64,000 nucleotides of DNA, taken from positions 192,860 to 256,859 of the forward strand of contig NZ_BSTR01000006.1 in the NCBI RefSeq assembly GCF_030269645.1. The letters run 5' to 3'. A program made the translations under genes and the position numbers. The notes under the pieces are model-generated. The model was not told the DNA's origin, made no database searches, and was given only the letters and a program-made list of their open reading frames with translations. Positions within the stretch are counted from its first letter, which is position 1. Each line of letters begins with the position of its first letter. Below are positions 8,168-16,500 of this stretch, in pieces. Origin of the DNA: Actinokineospora sp. NBRC 105648. Its GTDB lineage: Bacteria; Actinomycetota; Actinomycetes; Mycobacteriales; Pseudonocardiaceae.

Positions 8168-10195
8168 ATGTTCACACCGGAGGGCACCCCAGCACACGGC
8201 ACCCCAGCACACGGCAGCACAGCACACGGCAGCACAGCAGATGCCAACGCCGCGGACGGCAGCGCAGCGGGCGGGACCACGGCCCGGGCCGACGCGGTCG
8301 CCGACGTCCTGCACCTGGGCCGCGGCGAACCGCTGCCGGACCACCCGCGCACGCCGGTGCACGAACTGGTCGCCGCGTTCGCCCACAGCACCCCGGACGC
8401 GGTCGCGGTGCGGTCGGACGGGGTCGCGCTGACCTACGCCCAGCTCGACGCGTGGGCCGACCGGGTCGCGGCCGCCCTGCTCGTGTCTGGACCGTGCCGC
8501 GGCGAACGGGTCGCCGTGCTCGTGCCGCCGTCCGTGGCAATGGTGGCCGCGGTGCTCGGTGTGCTGCGCGCGGGCGCGGCCTACGTGCCGCTCGAGGCAG
8601 CGCAGCCGGACGCCAAGCTGGCCGCCGTCCTGCGCGCCGCCGGGGTCACCCGAGCCGTGGTCACCGAGACCACCGCCGATCGACTGTCCAATGTGGACCT
8701 GGTGCGCGCCGACACGGCCGCGCATCGGCCGCGGGTCGAGCGCCCGGCCGTCAACGGCGCCGACACCGCCTACGTGATCCACACTTCTGGCAGCTCCGGC
8801 GAGCCCAAGGGGGTGCCCGTCGACCACGCCCGGCTCGCGGACTCGACCGCGGCCCGGCGAGCGGTCTACCCCGGCGCCCCGGTGTTCCTGCTGGTGTCCC
8901 CGCTGGCGTTCGACTCCTCAGTCGCGGGCCTGTGGGGCACGCTCACCGCGGGCGGCACGCTGGTCGTCGCCACCGCCGACCAGGTGCGCGACCCGCGCGC
9001 GCTGGGTGGGCTCATCGCCGAGCACGGCGTGACCCACCTGCTGTGCATCCCCTCGCTGCACGCGGTCCTGCTGTCCGCGGGCGCCGACCTGTCCTCGCTG
9101 CGGACCGTCATCCTGGCGGGGGAGCCGCTGCCGGAACGCTTGCTGGCCCGCCACTTCGCCGAGCACCCGGGGGTGGCGGTGGTCAACGAGTACGGCCCGA
9201 CCGAGGCGACCGTCTGGGCCAGCTACCGCCGCTACACCGCCCCCGGTCCGGTCACCATCGGCGGACCGGTGCCCGGCGCGCGGCTCTACGTGCTCGGCGA
9301 GCACGGCGACCCCGTCCCGCGCGGCGTCCCCGGCGAGCTGCACATCGGCGGCCGCGGGGTGACCGACGGCTACCTCGGCGCGCCCGAGGCGACCGCCGCC
9401 GCCTTCGGCCCCGACCCGTTCGCCGACGAGCCCGGCGCCCGCGTCTACCGCACCGGCGACCGGGTCCGCTGGACCACCGGGGGCGAGCTCGAGTTCCTGG
9501 GCAGGCTCGACCACCAGGTCAAGGTGCGGGGCCACCGGATCGAGCTGGGCGAGGTGGAGACCGCGCTGCGCGCCGCCCCCGGCGTCGACGACGCCGCCGT
9601 GGTCACCGACGGCGCGGGCACGACCCTGGTCGCCTTCGCCGCCGCCGGGCCCGGGGCGACCGAGGACGGCATCCGCGCCCACCTGGCGGAATCGCTCGCG
9701 CCCGCCGCCCGGCCGGGCCGCATCCACCTGCTCGACCGGCTGCCGGTCACCTACCGGGGCAAGGTCGACCGCGATCGGCTGCGCGCCGAGGCCGACACGG
9801 TGGTCGAACCGACCGGGCCCGCGCAGGGCACCGCCCCCGCCGGACCGGACGGCCCGGTGGCCGCCGTGTCGGCCGCCTGGGCGCAGGTCCTGCACCGGGA
9901 CCAGGTGCCGCCGGACACCAACTTCTTCGACCTCGGCGGGCACTCGCTCACCCTGTTCCACCTGCAGAACGCGCTGGAGGAGCACACCGGGACGCGGCCG
10001 TCGGTCGTCGCGCTCTACCGGCACACCACCGTGACCGAGCAGGCCCGCCTGCTCGCCGCGGACCCCACGCCGACCGCGGACCGCACCGAGAGCAGGCAGC
10101 TCGCTGCGCGCCGGGCCCGGGCCGTGCGCGCCCAGCGCTCGCGGCAGCAGCGCGCCGCGCGCACCGGGGCGACCAGGGAGGAGAACGCGTCGTGA
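8168..10195 (+). CDS. NRPS, adenylation-thiolation didomain
   Basis: 675 residues. After a low-complexity Gly/Thr/Ala/His leader of about 45 residues comes an A domain: A3 VIHTSGSSGEPKG, A4 AFDSSVAGLW, A5 NEYGPTEATVW, A8 HQVKVRGHRIELGEVE, A10 TYRGKVDRD with its Lys. A T domain follows with FFDLGGHSLTL (Ser near 591), then a basic Arg-rich tail. There is no C or TE domain. It would activate an amino acid and hold it for the C domain of the 2014-5037 protein or for the KS. ATG 8168 is preceded by GAAGGAG. An in-frame GTG at 8072 overlaps the PKS stop (GTGA) and is an alternative start adding 32 Pro/Thr-rich residues. Substrate not assigned. Confidence 0.93.
   Translation: MFTPEGTPAHGTPAHGSTAHGSTADANAADGSAAGGTTARADAVADVLHLGRGEPLPDHPRTPVHELVAAFAHSTPDAVAVRSDGVALTYAQLDAWADRVAAALLVSGPCRGERVAVLVPPSVAMVAAVLGVLRAGAAYVPLEAAQPDAKLAAVLRAAGVTRAVVTETTADRLSNVDLVRADTAAHRPRVERPAVNGADTAYVIHTSGSSGEPKGVPVDHARLADSTAARRAVYPGAPVFLLVSPLAFDSSVAGLWGTLTAGGTLVVATADQVRDPRALGGLIAEHGVTHLLCIPSLHAVLLSAGADLSSLRTVILAGEPLPERLLARHFAEHPGVAVVNEYGPTEATVWASYRRYTAPGPVTIGGPVPGARLYVLGEHGDPVPRGVPGELHIGGRGVTDGYLGAPEATAAAFGPDPFADEPGARVYRTGDRVRWTTGGELEFLGRLDHQVKVRGHRIELGEVETALRAAPGVDDAAVVTDGAGTTLVAFAAAGPGATEDGIRAHLAESLAPAARPGRIHLLDRLPVTYRGKVDRDRLRAEADTVVEPTGPAQGTAPAGPDGPVAAVSAAWAQVLHRDQVPPDTNFFDLGGHSLTLFHLQNALEEHTGTRPSVVALYRHTTVTEQARLLAADPTPTADRTESRQLAARRARAVRAQRSRQQRAARTGATREENAS
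8183..8242 (+). repeat. Four tandem 15-bp repeats in the NRPS leader
   Basis: Four consecutive 15-bp units at 8183, 8198, 8213 and 8228. The first two are identical (GGCACCCCAGCACAC), the third is a variant and the fourth diverges at its end. They encode the G-T-P-A-H / G-S-T-A-H pattern of the N-terminal leader. This looks like slippage-expanded flexible linker sequence, so the copy number may vary between strains. Confidence 0.85.
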
Positions 10196-10938
10196 CCGCC
10201 GACCCGCAGACCTGGCTGCACCGCCCGCAGCCGCGACCCGAGGCCGCCACCCGGCTGGCCTGCTTCGCGCACGCGGGCGGCTCGGCGGCCTTCTTCCAGG
10301 ACTGGCCGGACGCGCTGCCGGAGGTCGAGGTCGTCGCCGTGCGCTACCCCGGCCGGGCCGAGCGGATCGCCGAGGAGCCGCCGACCGACCTGGTGCTGCT
10401 GGGCCGCGACAGCGCCGACGCCCTCGCCGCGCTCGACGACCGGCCCCTAGTGCTGCTCGGCCACAGCATGGGCGCGGTGGTGGCGCTGGAGGCCGCGCGC
10501 CGGTTGGCCGAGCTGGGCCGCGGGCCCGCGCGGCTGATCGCCTCCGGCTCCCGGACCGGCCCGCTGCCCGACCTGTCCGCCGAGCCGGAGCCGGACGCGG
10601 CGGCGCTGGCCGCCCGGCTCGTCGCCCTCGGCGGCACCGACCCGGAGCTGGCCGCCGACCCGTACTTCCTCGAGCTGGTGCTGCCCTACGTCGAGGCCGA
10701 CGGCGCCATGTTCCGGGCCCACCCGAACCCGCCGCTGCCCCGGCTGCGCTGCCCGGTCACCACCATCGTCGGCGACGCGGACGACGACGCCGACCGGCGC
10801 CCGTGGCCCGAGCTGACCACCGGCGAGCTGACCGAGCACGTCGTCGTGGGCGACCACTTCTACCTCGTCGAGCACCCGCCGCTGGACCTGGTCCGGGCGG
10901 CCCTCGACGCCGCCCGGCCCGACCGCCGGTCCGCCTGA
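10192..10938 (+). CDS. Type II thioesterase
   Basis: 248 residues, the standard size for stand-alone thioesterases of NRPS/PKS clusters. It has the alpha/beta-hydrolase nucleophile GHSMGAVVALE (Ser near 91) and a C-terminal His in GDHFYLVEH. Early motifs FAHAGGSAAFF and VRYPGRAERIAEEP are typical of the family. The usual role is to clear misprimed or stalled acyl groups from carrier domains. Because neither NRPS nor the PKS carries a TE domain, it might also take part in release. GTG start overlaps the upstream NRPS stop by 4 bp (GTGA), so it is translationally coupled. Confidence 0.93.
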   Translation: MTADPQTWLHRPQPRPEAATRLACFAHAGGSAAFFQDWPDALPEVEVVAVRYPGRAERIAEEPPTDLVLLGRDSADALAALDDRPLVLLGHSMGAVVALEAARRLAELGRGPARLIASGSRTGPLPDLSAEPEPDAAALAARLVALGGTDPELAADPYFLELVLPYVEADGAMFRAHPNPPLPRLRCPVTTIVGDADDDADRRPWPELTTGELTEHVVVGDHFYLVEHPPLDLVRAALDAARPDRRSA

Positions 10939-10967
10939 ACCCGATCCGCCGACCACCTGGGACACCC

Positions 10968-11951
10968 ATGACGACGCAGACCAGAACCGCGCACCCGCCG
11001 CTGGACCCCGAGCTGGCGGGACCGCTGCGGGAGATCCTCGCCGGGATGCCGGTGCCGCTCACCCCGGAGCTGGTCGCCGACCGGCGCGCCCGCACCGCGG
11101 CGGGCAGCCTCGACGACGAGTCGATCCGCTGCGGCGGCGCCTTCGACGTCCGCACCGAGTCGGTGCCGGGCCGCGCGGGGGTCTCGGTGCTCATCTGCAC
11201 CCCCACCGACCGGCCCGGCCCGCACCCGGTGGTGTTCAACACCCACGGCGGCGGCATGGTCGCGGGCGACAACCGCGGCGCCGAGCTGGTCGACGAGCTG
11301 GGCCGCGCGCGGGAGCTGTGCCTGGCGGTGGTGGCCGTGGCGTACCGGCTGGCCCCGGAGCACCCGGACCCGATCCCGCTGCTGGACTGCTACACCGCAC
11401 TGAGGTGGACCGTCGACAACGCCGAGGCCCTCGGCGTGGACCCCGACCGGGTCGTCGTCAGCGGCAACAGCGCGGGCGGGGCCCTGGCCGCCGGGCTGGC
11501 GCTGCTGGCCCGCGCCCGTGGCGGGCCGCGGCTGCTGGGGCAGATGCTGCAGTGCCCGATGCTCGACGACACCTGCGGCACCGCGTCGATGGCGCAGCTG
11601 GAGCACGCCGGGCTGTGGGACGGGGCGTCGAACCGCGCGGGCTGGACCGCCCTGCTCGGCGACCGGCGGGGTACCGCGGAGGTCGCCGAGGCCTCCGCGC
11701 CGTGGCGGGCCACCGACCTGTCCGGGCTGCCGCCCGCGTTCATCGACGTCGGCTCGGTGGAGGCGCTGCGCGACGAGGCGGTCGGCTACGCGAGCCGGAT
11801 CTGGGCCGCGGGTGGTGCGGCCGAGCTGCACGTGTGGTCCGGCGCGTTCCACAGCTTCGACGAGTGGGTCCCGGACGCGGTGGTGTCCGAGACCGCCCGC
11901 CGCGCCCGGGCCGACTGGCTGCGCAGGCTGCTGGCGGGGTCGGCCGCGTGA
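10968..11951 (+). CDS. Alpha/beta hydrolase, hormone-sensitive lipase (HSL) type
   Basis: 327 residues. The oxyanion-hole motif THGGGMVAGD, the nucleophile elbow VSGNSAGGALA and the distal GAFHSFDEW (His) together place it in the HSL/esterase family, which hydrolyses esters and amides of small acyl compounds. DVGSVEALRDE probably carries the acid residue. The ATG at 10968 lies 29 bp after the thioesterase stop. It sits inside the biosynthetic operon and overlaps the following ATP-grasp gene (GTGA), so it is likely a dedicated tailoring or product-releasing hydrolase. Which bond it cuts is unknown. Confidence 0.88.
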   Translation: MTTQTRTAHPPLDPELAGPLREILAGMPVPLTPELVADRRARTAAGSLDDESIRCGGAFDVRTESVPGRAGVSVLICTPTDRPGPHPVVFNTHGGGMVAGDNRGAELVDELGRARELCLAVVAVAYRLAPEHPDPIPLLDCYTALRWTVDNAEALGVDPDRVVVSGNSAGGALAAGLALLARARGGPRLLGQMLQCPMLDDTCGTASMAQLEHAGLWDGASNRAGWTALLGDRRGTAEVAEASAPWRATDLSGLPPAFIDVGSVEALRDEAVGYASRIWAAGGAAELHVWSGAFHSFDEWVPDAVVSETARRARADWLRRLLAGSAA

Positions 11952-13168
11952 GGCCCGCCGTGCTGCTCGTCGGCGGTGCGAGCCCGATCGCGTCCAGCCG
12001 CGACATCGTCGGCGACGCGCTGCGCCAGGCCCGCGACCGGGGCGTGCGCACGCACGTCCTGGGCCGCCCCGACCAGCTCGCCGCGACCGCGGAGATCACC
12101 GCGCTGGCCGACGCCGTCTCCGCGGCCGACCCGGAGGACCCCGCCGACTGCGCGCGCTGGGCCCGCGCCGAGGCGGCCAGGGGCACGCGCTTCGACCTGG
12201 TCCTGGGCCTGCGCGACCCGGTCCTGGCCGCCACGGCGGCGTGCGCGGAGGTGTTCGGGGTACCGGGGAACCCGCCCGAGGCCATCGCGCGCACCCGGGA
12301 CAAGGACGTGTGCCGGGCGGCGTTGGCCGCCGCGGGCTTCCCGCAGCCCGCCGTGCGGCTCTGCCGGGATGAGGCCGCCGCGGCCGAGTTCCTCGCCGCG
12401 TCCCGCGGGCCGTGGGTGGTCAAGCCGAGGGCGGGGATGGGCAGCGTCGGTGTGCGCGGCGTCGCAGGCCCCGATGACCTGCCCGCGGCCGTCGCCGGAC
12501 TGCCCGACCGGGAGCCGTTCCTGGTCGAGGAGTTCGTCAGCGGTCCGGAGTTCAGCGCCGAGGGGGTCTTCCTCGGGGGCGCCCCGCGGGTGCTGGCCGT
12601 GACGGCGAAGGACAAGCTCCCGCCGCCCTGGTTCGTCGAGAGCGGGCACGTCCTGCCCGCCGAACTGCCCGAACATCGCCGCGCGGAGGCCGAAAAAGCC
12701 GTGTGCGGCGCGCTCACCGCCCTGGGGCTGCGTTCCGGGGTCTTCCACGTGGAGTTCTGGCTTCGCGCGGGCGAAGTGGTGCTCGGCGAGGTCCACGCCC
12801 GACCCGGCGGCGACTGGCTGCACCGGCTGCTCACCGCCGCGGTGCCCGGCCTGGAGCTGTTCGGCCTGCTCTACGACGACCTGCTGGGCGTCGGGCCGCC
12901 CGCCGACCTGCGGCCCACCCGGGCGGGCGCGGTCCGGTTCCTGGTGGCCGAGCCGGGCGAGCTGCTCGACGTGGCCGGCTGGGACCGGGTCCGCCTGCAC
13001 CCGGCGGTGCTGCACGCGGACCTCTCGGTCCACCCGGGGGACGTGGTCGCCCCGGTGCGCGACTCCGGCGGCCGCGCGGGCGTGGTCGTGGTGGGCGCGG
13101 CGGACCCGGCCGCGGCGGCCGCGCTCGCCGACGACCTCGCGGACGGGGTGCGGTTCACCGTCAGATGA
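11948..13168 (+). CDS. ATP-grasp ligase
   Basis: 406 residues with the three-part ATP-grasp layout. The N-terminal nucleotide-like fold starts VRPAVLLVGGASPIASSRDI. The central ATP lid is WVVKPRAGMGSVGVRG with the phosphate-binding Lys, followed by FLVEEFVSGPEFSAEG. The metal-binding strand FHVEFWLRAGEVVLGEVHAR ends in RPGGD. These enzymes form amide or ester bonds through an acyl-phosphate. It resembles the L-amino-acid ligase/BacD-like carboxylate-amine ligase group more than ATP-grasp enzymes of primary metabolism, though I cannot place it exactly. GTG start overlaps the hydrolase stop (GTGA). Likely ligates an amino acid or amine to the NRPS/PKS-derived acid; it is the second such enzyme in the cluster. 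Confidence 0.88.
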   Translation: MRPAVLLVGGASPIASSRDIVGDALRQARDRGVRTHVLGRPDQLAATAEITALADAVSAADPEDPADCARWARAEAARGTRFDLVLGLRDPVLAATAACAEVFGVPGNPPEAIARTRDKDVCRAALAAAGFPQPAVRLCRDEAAAAEFLAASRGPWVVKPRAGMGSVGVRGVAGPDDLPAAVAGLPDREPFLVEEFVSGPEFSAEGVFLGGAPRVLAVTAKDKLPPPWFVESGHVLPAELPEHRRAEAEKAVCGALTALGLRSGVFHVEFWLRAGEVVLGEVHARPGGDWLHRLLTAAVPGLELFGLLYDDLLGVGPPADLRPTRAGAVRFLVAEPGELLDVAGWDRVRLHPAVLHADLSVHPGDVVAPVRDSGGRAGVVVVGAADPAAAAALADDLADGVRFTVR

Positions 13169-13173
13169 CGGGT

Positions 13174-13198
13174 TTGCCAGCTGTGCCCGCGGTTGTCA
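13174..13198. promoter_or_regulatory. Weak TTGCC-type site inside the plus operon
   Basis: TTGCCA at 13174, GTGCC at 13183 and TTGTCA at 13193 lie in the 107-bp gap after the ATP-grasp stop. The first two are 9 bp apart, as in the stronger sites of this cluster. It could be an internal promoter for the toroid and exporter genes, which would favour the GTG at 13276 as start. The match is imperfect and may be chance. Confidence 0.35.
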
Positions 13199-13275
13199 CA
13201 GCCGCCATACTCGATCTGCCGCCAGTCGAACCGACACCGACGACCGGGGCGCGCGTCCCCGCGGGAGGTACCGCA

Positions 13276-14367
13276 GTGAACCCGTCCCACCGCCGAGCGC
13301 TCGCCGACGCGATGGCCTGGGTGGCCGCCGCGCACGAGGCGACCGGTCGTCGAGGCGTCTCCGCCGGGTACGAGCTGGTGGGCGGCTGGCAGCCCACCTA
13401 CCCCGAGACCAGTGGCTACCTGATCCCCACGATGCTGCGGGCCGCCGACGCCCTCGGCGACCCGGACCCGGCCGAGCGGGCCGGGGAGATCGGCGAGTGG
13501 CTGCTGGGCCTGCAGCGCCCCGACGGCGCGTTCCCCGGCGGCACCGGTACCGACGGCGACCCGGTGGTGTTCGACACCGGCCAGATCGTCCTGGGCCTGC
13601 TGGCCCGCTGGGAGCGCGACGGCGACCGGTCCGCGCTCGACGCCGCCGCCCGCGCCGTCGACTGGTTGTGCGCCCGGCAACTGCCCTCCGGGGCGTGGCT
13701 GTCGCACCTGGGCTGGGCGAACACCTACGCCACCCGGGTCACCTGGGCGGTCGCCGCGGTGTGGCGGCAGACCGGGGACCCCGCCCACCTGGCCTGCGCG
13801 CACCGCTCGCTGGACTGGGTCCTCGACCAGGTCGAACCGGACGGCTGGATCCCGCGCACCGGGTTCGACGACAGCCGCGTGCCGTGGACGCACACCACCG
13901 CCTACGCGCTGCGCGGTCTGCACCGCACCGCCGACGCGCTCGGCGACGACGAGCGCGCCGCGCGCGCCAGGGCGCCCGCCGACCGCGCCGCCCTCGGGCT
14001 CGCCGACCTGGTCTCCCCGCTGCACCCCCTGCTGCCGGGGCAGATCGGCGGCGGTTTCACCCCGGCCGCCGACTACGCCTGCCTGACCGGTGACGCCCAA
14101 CTGGTCACGGTCTGGCTCGACACCGCCAAGCGCCACCGCGGCGACGAGCTGCGCGCCCGCGCCGCCGCGGTCGTCGACCGGCTGGTCGAGCTGCAGGTCC
14201 GCCAGCCGCTCGAACCGGCCGCCGTCGGCGCGCTACCGGGGTCGTGGCCGCTGTCCGGCGGGTTCGAGCCCGCCGCGTTCCCCAACTGGGCCACCAAGTT
14301 CCTGGCCGACGCGGTGCTCAACCTCGCCGAGGCGACCGGCGGCGCCGGTCTCGCGCCCGCGGCGTGA
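13276..14367 (+). CDS. Alpha/alpha-toroid (terpenoid-cyclase-like) protein of unknown function
   Basis: 363 residues, almost all helical, with repeated patterns such as WLLGLQRPDGAFPGG, WLCARQLPSGAW and WVLDQVEPDGWIP. These resemble the (Q/L)xxDGxW repeats of alpha/alpha barrels (squalene-hopene cyclase/prenyltransferase-like and unsaturated glucuronyl hydrolase-like folds). The N-terminus carries GGWQPTYPETSGYLIPT. No DxDD cyclase motif is seen, so a terpene cyclase activity is unlikely. GTG 13276 has GGGAGG 7 nt upstream. An alternative ATG at 13165 overlaps the ATP-grasp stop (ATGA). It overlaps the exporter gene (GTGA). Possibly a carbohydrate-acting or binding enzyme, given the glycosyltransferase next door; function not known. 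Confidence 0.75.
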   Translation: MNPSHRRALADAMAWVAAAHEATGRRGVSAGYELVGGWQPTYPETSGYLIPTMLRAADALGDPDPAERAGEIGEWLLGLQRPDGAFPGGTGTDGDPVVFDTGQIVLGLLARWERDGDRSALDAAARAVDWLCARQLPSGAWLSHLGWANTYATRVTWAVAAVWRQTGDPAHLACAHRSLDWVLDQVEPDGWIPRTGFDDSRVPWTHTTAYALRGLHRTADALGDDERAARARAPADRAALGLADLVSPLHPLLPGQIGGGFTPAADYACLTGDAQLVTVWLDTAKRHRGDELRARAAAVVDRLVELQVRQPLEPAAVGALPGSWPLSGGFEPAAFPNWATKFLADAVLNLAEATGGAGLAPAA

Positions 14368-15584
14368 GCGGGCGGGGCGCCGCGCGCCGCACCAGACCCG
14401 CCACCGCCGCGCTGGCGCTCGTGACGGGCATCGGCCCGTTCGCGACCGACACCTACCTCGCCGCGCTGCCGGACCTGCGGCAGTCACTGCAGTCCAGCGC
14501 CACCACCGCGCAGCTGACCCTCACCGCGTTCATCGCGGGCATGGCCGTCGGGCAACTGGTGCTGGGCGCGGTCAGCGACGCCACCGGCAGGCGCAAGCTG
14601 CTGCTGATCGGCGCGCTCCTGTTCACCGCGCTCACCGCGGTCTGCGCCATCGCGCCCAACGGGGCGGTCCTGGTCGCGGCCCGGTTGGTCGCGGGCATCG
14701 CCGCGGGCGGGGGAGTGGTCATCGGGCGGGCGGTGGTGACCGACGCCCACGAGGGCACCGCCGCGGCCGCGATGTTCGGCACCCTGGCCTCGATCAGCTT
14801 CCTCGGGCCGATCGTCGCGCCCGTGCTCGGCGGCGCCATCCTCGGCGTCGGCACCTGGCGCACGGTGTTCGCCGTGCTCACCGCGCTGGGCGCGGTCATG
14901 GTCGTCGCGGTGCTGGTGGGCATCCCGGAGACGCTGCCGCCCGAGCGCAGGCACCCGCCAGGGCTGCGCCAGTACGGGGCGCGGATGGCCGATCTCGCGC
15001 GCGACTGGGGCTTCATGCGCCACGTCGCCGTCTACTGCCTGTCCGCGGCCGGGTTCTTCACCTACATCGGCGGGTCGGCCTTCGTGCTGCGCTCGGCGTT
15101 CGACGTGGGGCCGGGGCTGTACTCGGTCGTCTTCGCCTCCAACGCCGCGGCCATGGCGCTCACCGGCGTGCTGTTCCGGGTCCTGGTCGGCCGGGTCGGC
15201 GCCGAGCCGCTGCGCGCCGTCGGGGTCACCAGCGGCGCGCTGGCCTCGGTGGGGCTGCTCGCCACGGCGCTGTTCGCCCCGGGCGCGCCGGTGGCCGTGC
15301 CGTGGGTGCTGCTGTGCGTCGTGGTGGGCGGCACCGGGCTCACCGTTCCCGCCACCACCGTCCTCGCCCAGCAGGCGGGCAGGCGCGCGGCGGGGACCGC
15401 GGCGTCCCTGCAGGGCGGCTGCGGGTTCCTCGTCGGCGCGGCGATGACGCCGCTGACCGGTGTCCTCGGGAGCGGTTCGCTGCTACCGATGGCCGCCGCG
15501 ATGGCGATCTTCTACGCCGCCGCCCTGGTGCTGCTGCGCGTGGTGAGCAGGCACAGCGAGCGCACAGGGGCCCCCACCCCCTGA
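14364..15584 (+). CDS. MFS drug exporter, Bcr/CflA type
   Basis: 406 residues with 12 predicted hydrophobic segments. It shows the DHA1/Bcr-CflA signatures: FATDTYLAALPDL in TM1 and LGAVSDATGRRKLLL in the TM2-3 loop. These proton-driven antiporters export chloramphenicol-, bicyclomycin- and peptide-like drugs. As last gene of the biosynthetic operon, translationally coupled by GTGA to the gene before, it is most likely the product exporter and part of self-resistance. The stop codon lies inside the stem of the convergent terminator at 15575-15614. Confidence 0.93.
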   Translation: MSGRGAARRTRPATAALALVTGIGPFATDTYLAALPDLRQSLQSSATTAQLTLTAFIAGMAVGQLVLGAVSDATGRRKLLLIGALLFTALTAVCAIAPNGAVLVAARLVAGIAAGGGVVIGRAVVTDAHEGTAAAAMFGTLASISFLGPIVAPVLGGAILGVGTWRTVFAVLTALGAVMVVAVLVGIPETLPPERRHPPGLRQYGARMADLARDWGFMRHVAVYCLSAAGFFTYIGGSAFVLRSAFDVGPGLYSVVFASNAAAMALTGVLFRVLVGRVGAEPLRAVGVTSGALASVGLLATALFAPGAPVAVPWVLLCVVVGGTGLTVPATTVLAQQAGRRAAGTAASLQGGCGFLVGAAMTPLTGVLGSGSLLPMAAAMAIFYAAALVLLRVVSRHSERTGAPTP

Positions 15585-15614
15585 TGGGGCTCGGCAGAGT
15601 CCCATCAGGGGGTG
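15575..15614. terminator. Bidirectional terminator, 14-bp perfect stem
   Basis: CACCCCCTGATGGG (15575-15588) is exactly complementary to CCCATCAGGGGGTG (15601-15614), with a 12-nt loop. It lies between the convergent exporter (stop 15584) and glycosyltransferase (stop 15619) genes, so the same hairpin can end both transcripts. Confidence 0.8.
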
Positions 15615-15618
15615 TCCG

Positions 15619-16479
15619 TCAGGCCGCCGAGGACCGCGGGTACTCCGCGTCCTGGTACTCCCGGTAGAGCGCGCGCAGTGAGTTGGGCGGGAACTCGTCG
15701 TGCCACGGCTTGACCCCGCCGATGAAGTGCACCAGCCCGTCGGGCTCGGTCAGGTAGTCGAGGCGGCCGTTGCCGAACCGGCCGTGCACCGAGTGCTCGA
15801 CGAGCTTGTTCCACTTCTCCGGGAACGGGACCCAGTCGCCGGAGAACAGGATGTTGAGCACGTCCTGGTCGTGGGTGCGGAACTGGTCGCCGTAGCGCCG
15901 GTACAGCTCGACCGCCCGGGCGGTCACGCCGTCCGCGCGCCAGCGGTCCACATCGATCAGCAGCACGCCGGAGTTGAAGTACCCGGGCGCCTCGGCGCCG
16001 TGGTCGCTGTAGACCGCGGTCTCGCCGAGCCGCCACGACCGCTCGCCGCCGACCTCGTTGAGCGAGGCGCCGAGGGTGCGCCCGCCCAGGTCGACGTCGA
16101 GCAGCTCGGTGAGGTCGCCGAGCACCAGGGTGTCCACGTCGAGGTAGACCGCGCGGTGCACGTCGGCGGGCAGCACGTCGCCGACGTAGAGCCTGCCCAG
16201 CGCGGACGAGGTCCAGTGCTTGATCATCTCCTGCGGCAGCCGCACCATGTCGGTCAGCCGGTGCACCAGCACGTCGCCGTGCGCGCCCACCCGCTCCGCC
16301 ACCTCGGTCCGCCCCGCCGCGCTCAGGCCGCCGTCGATGATGTGGAACCGCGGCCGCGCCGCCGGGTCGCGCAGCCCGGCGCGGATCGACCTGGCCGCCA
16401 CGGCGGCGGGCCGGACGTAGTTGTCGTCGATGGCGAAGACGATCTCCGCGTGCGCGCCGTGCTGCTGGGGGTTGGGCAT
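15619..16479 (-). CDS. Glycosyltransferase family 8
   Basis: 286 residues of the GT8 type (retaining, GT-A fold, as in LPS galactosyl/glucosyltransferases and glycogenin). Visible features: the N-terminal EIVFAIDDNYVRPAAVAARSI, the metal-binding YLDVDTLVLGD (DxD) near 122-133, the later DQDVLNILFSGDW, and HFIGGVKPWH near the C-terminus. Last gene of the aminotransferase-SDR-GT8 operon, with GGGAGGACC before the ATG. Likely transfers a sugar from a nucleotide donor to the cluster product or an intermediate. GT8 is uncommon in antibiotic clusters, where GT1 enzymes dominate. Confidence 0.9.
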   Translation of the reverse strand: MPNPQQHGAHAEIVFAIDDNYVRPAAVAARSIRAGLRDPAARPRFHIIDGGLSAAGRTEVAERVGAHGDVLVHRLTDMVRLPQEMIKHWTSSALGRLYVGDVLPADVHRAVYLDVDTLVLGDLTELLDVDLGGRTLGASLNEVGGERSWRLGETAVYSDHGAEAPGYFNSGVLLIDVDRWRADGVTARAVELYRRYGDQFRTHDQDVLNILFSGDWVPFPEKWNKLVEHSVHGRFGNGRLDYLTEPDGLVHFIGGVKPWHDEFPPNSLRALYREYQDAEYPRSSAA

Positions 16480-16500
16480 CGTGGTCCTCCCGCATCGGTG

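Noticed and set aside
8183..8242. Short repeats considered as a CRISPR array
   Set aside because: Units are contiguous 15-mers without spacers and in frame inside a CDS leader.
13276..14367. Terpene cyclase
   Set aside because: Toroid repeats are present but no DxDD or DDxxD motif is visible.
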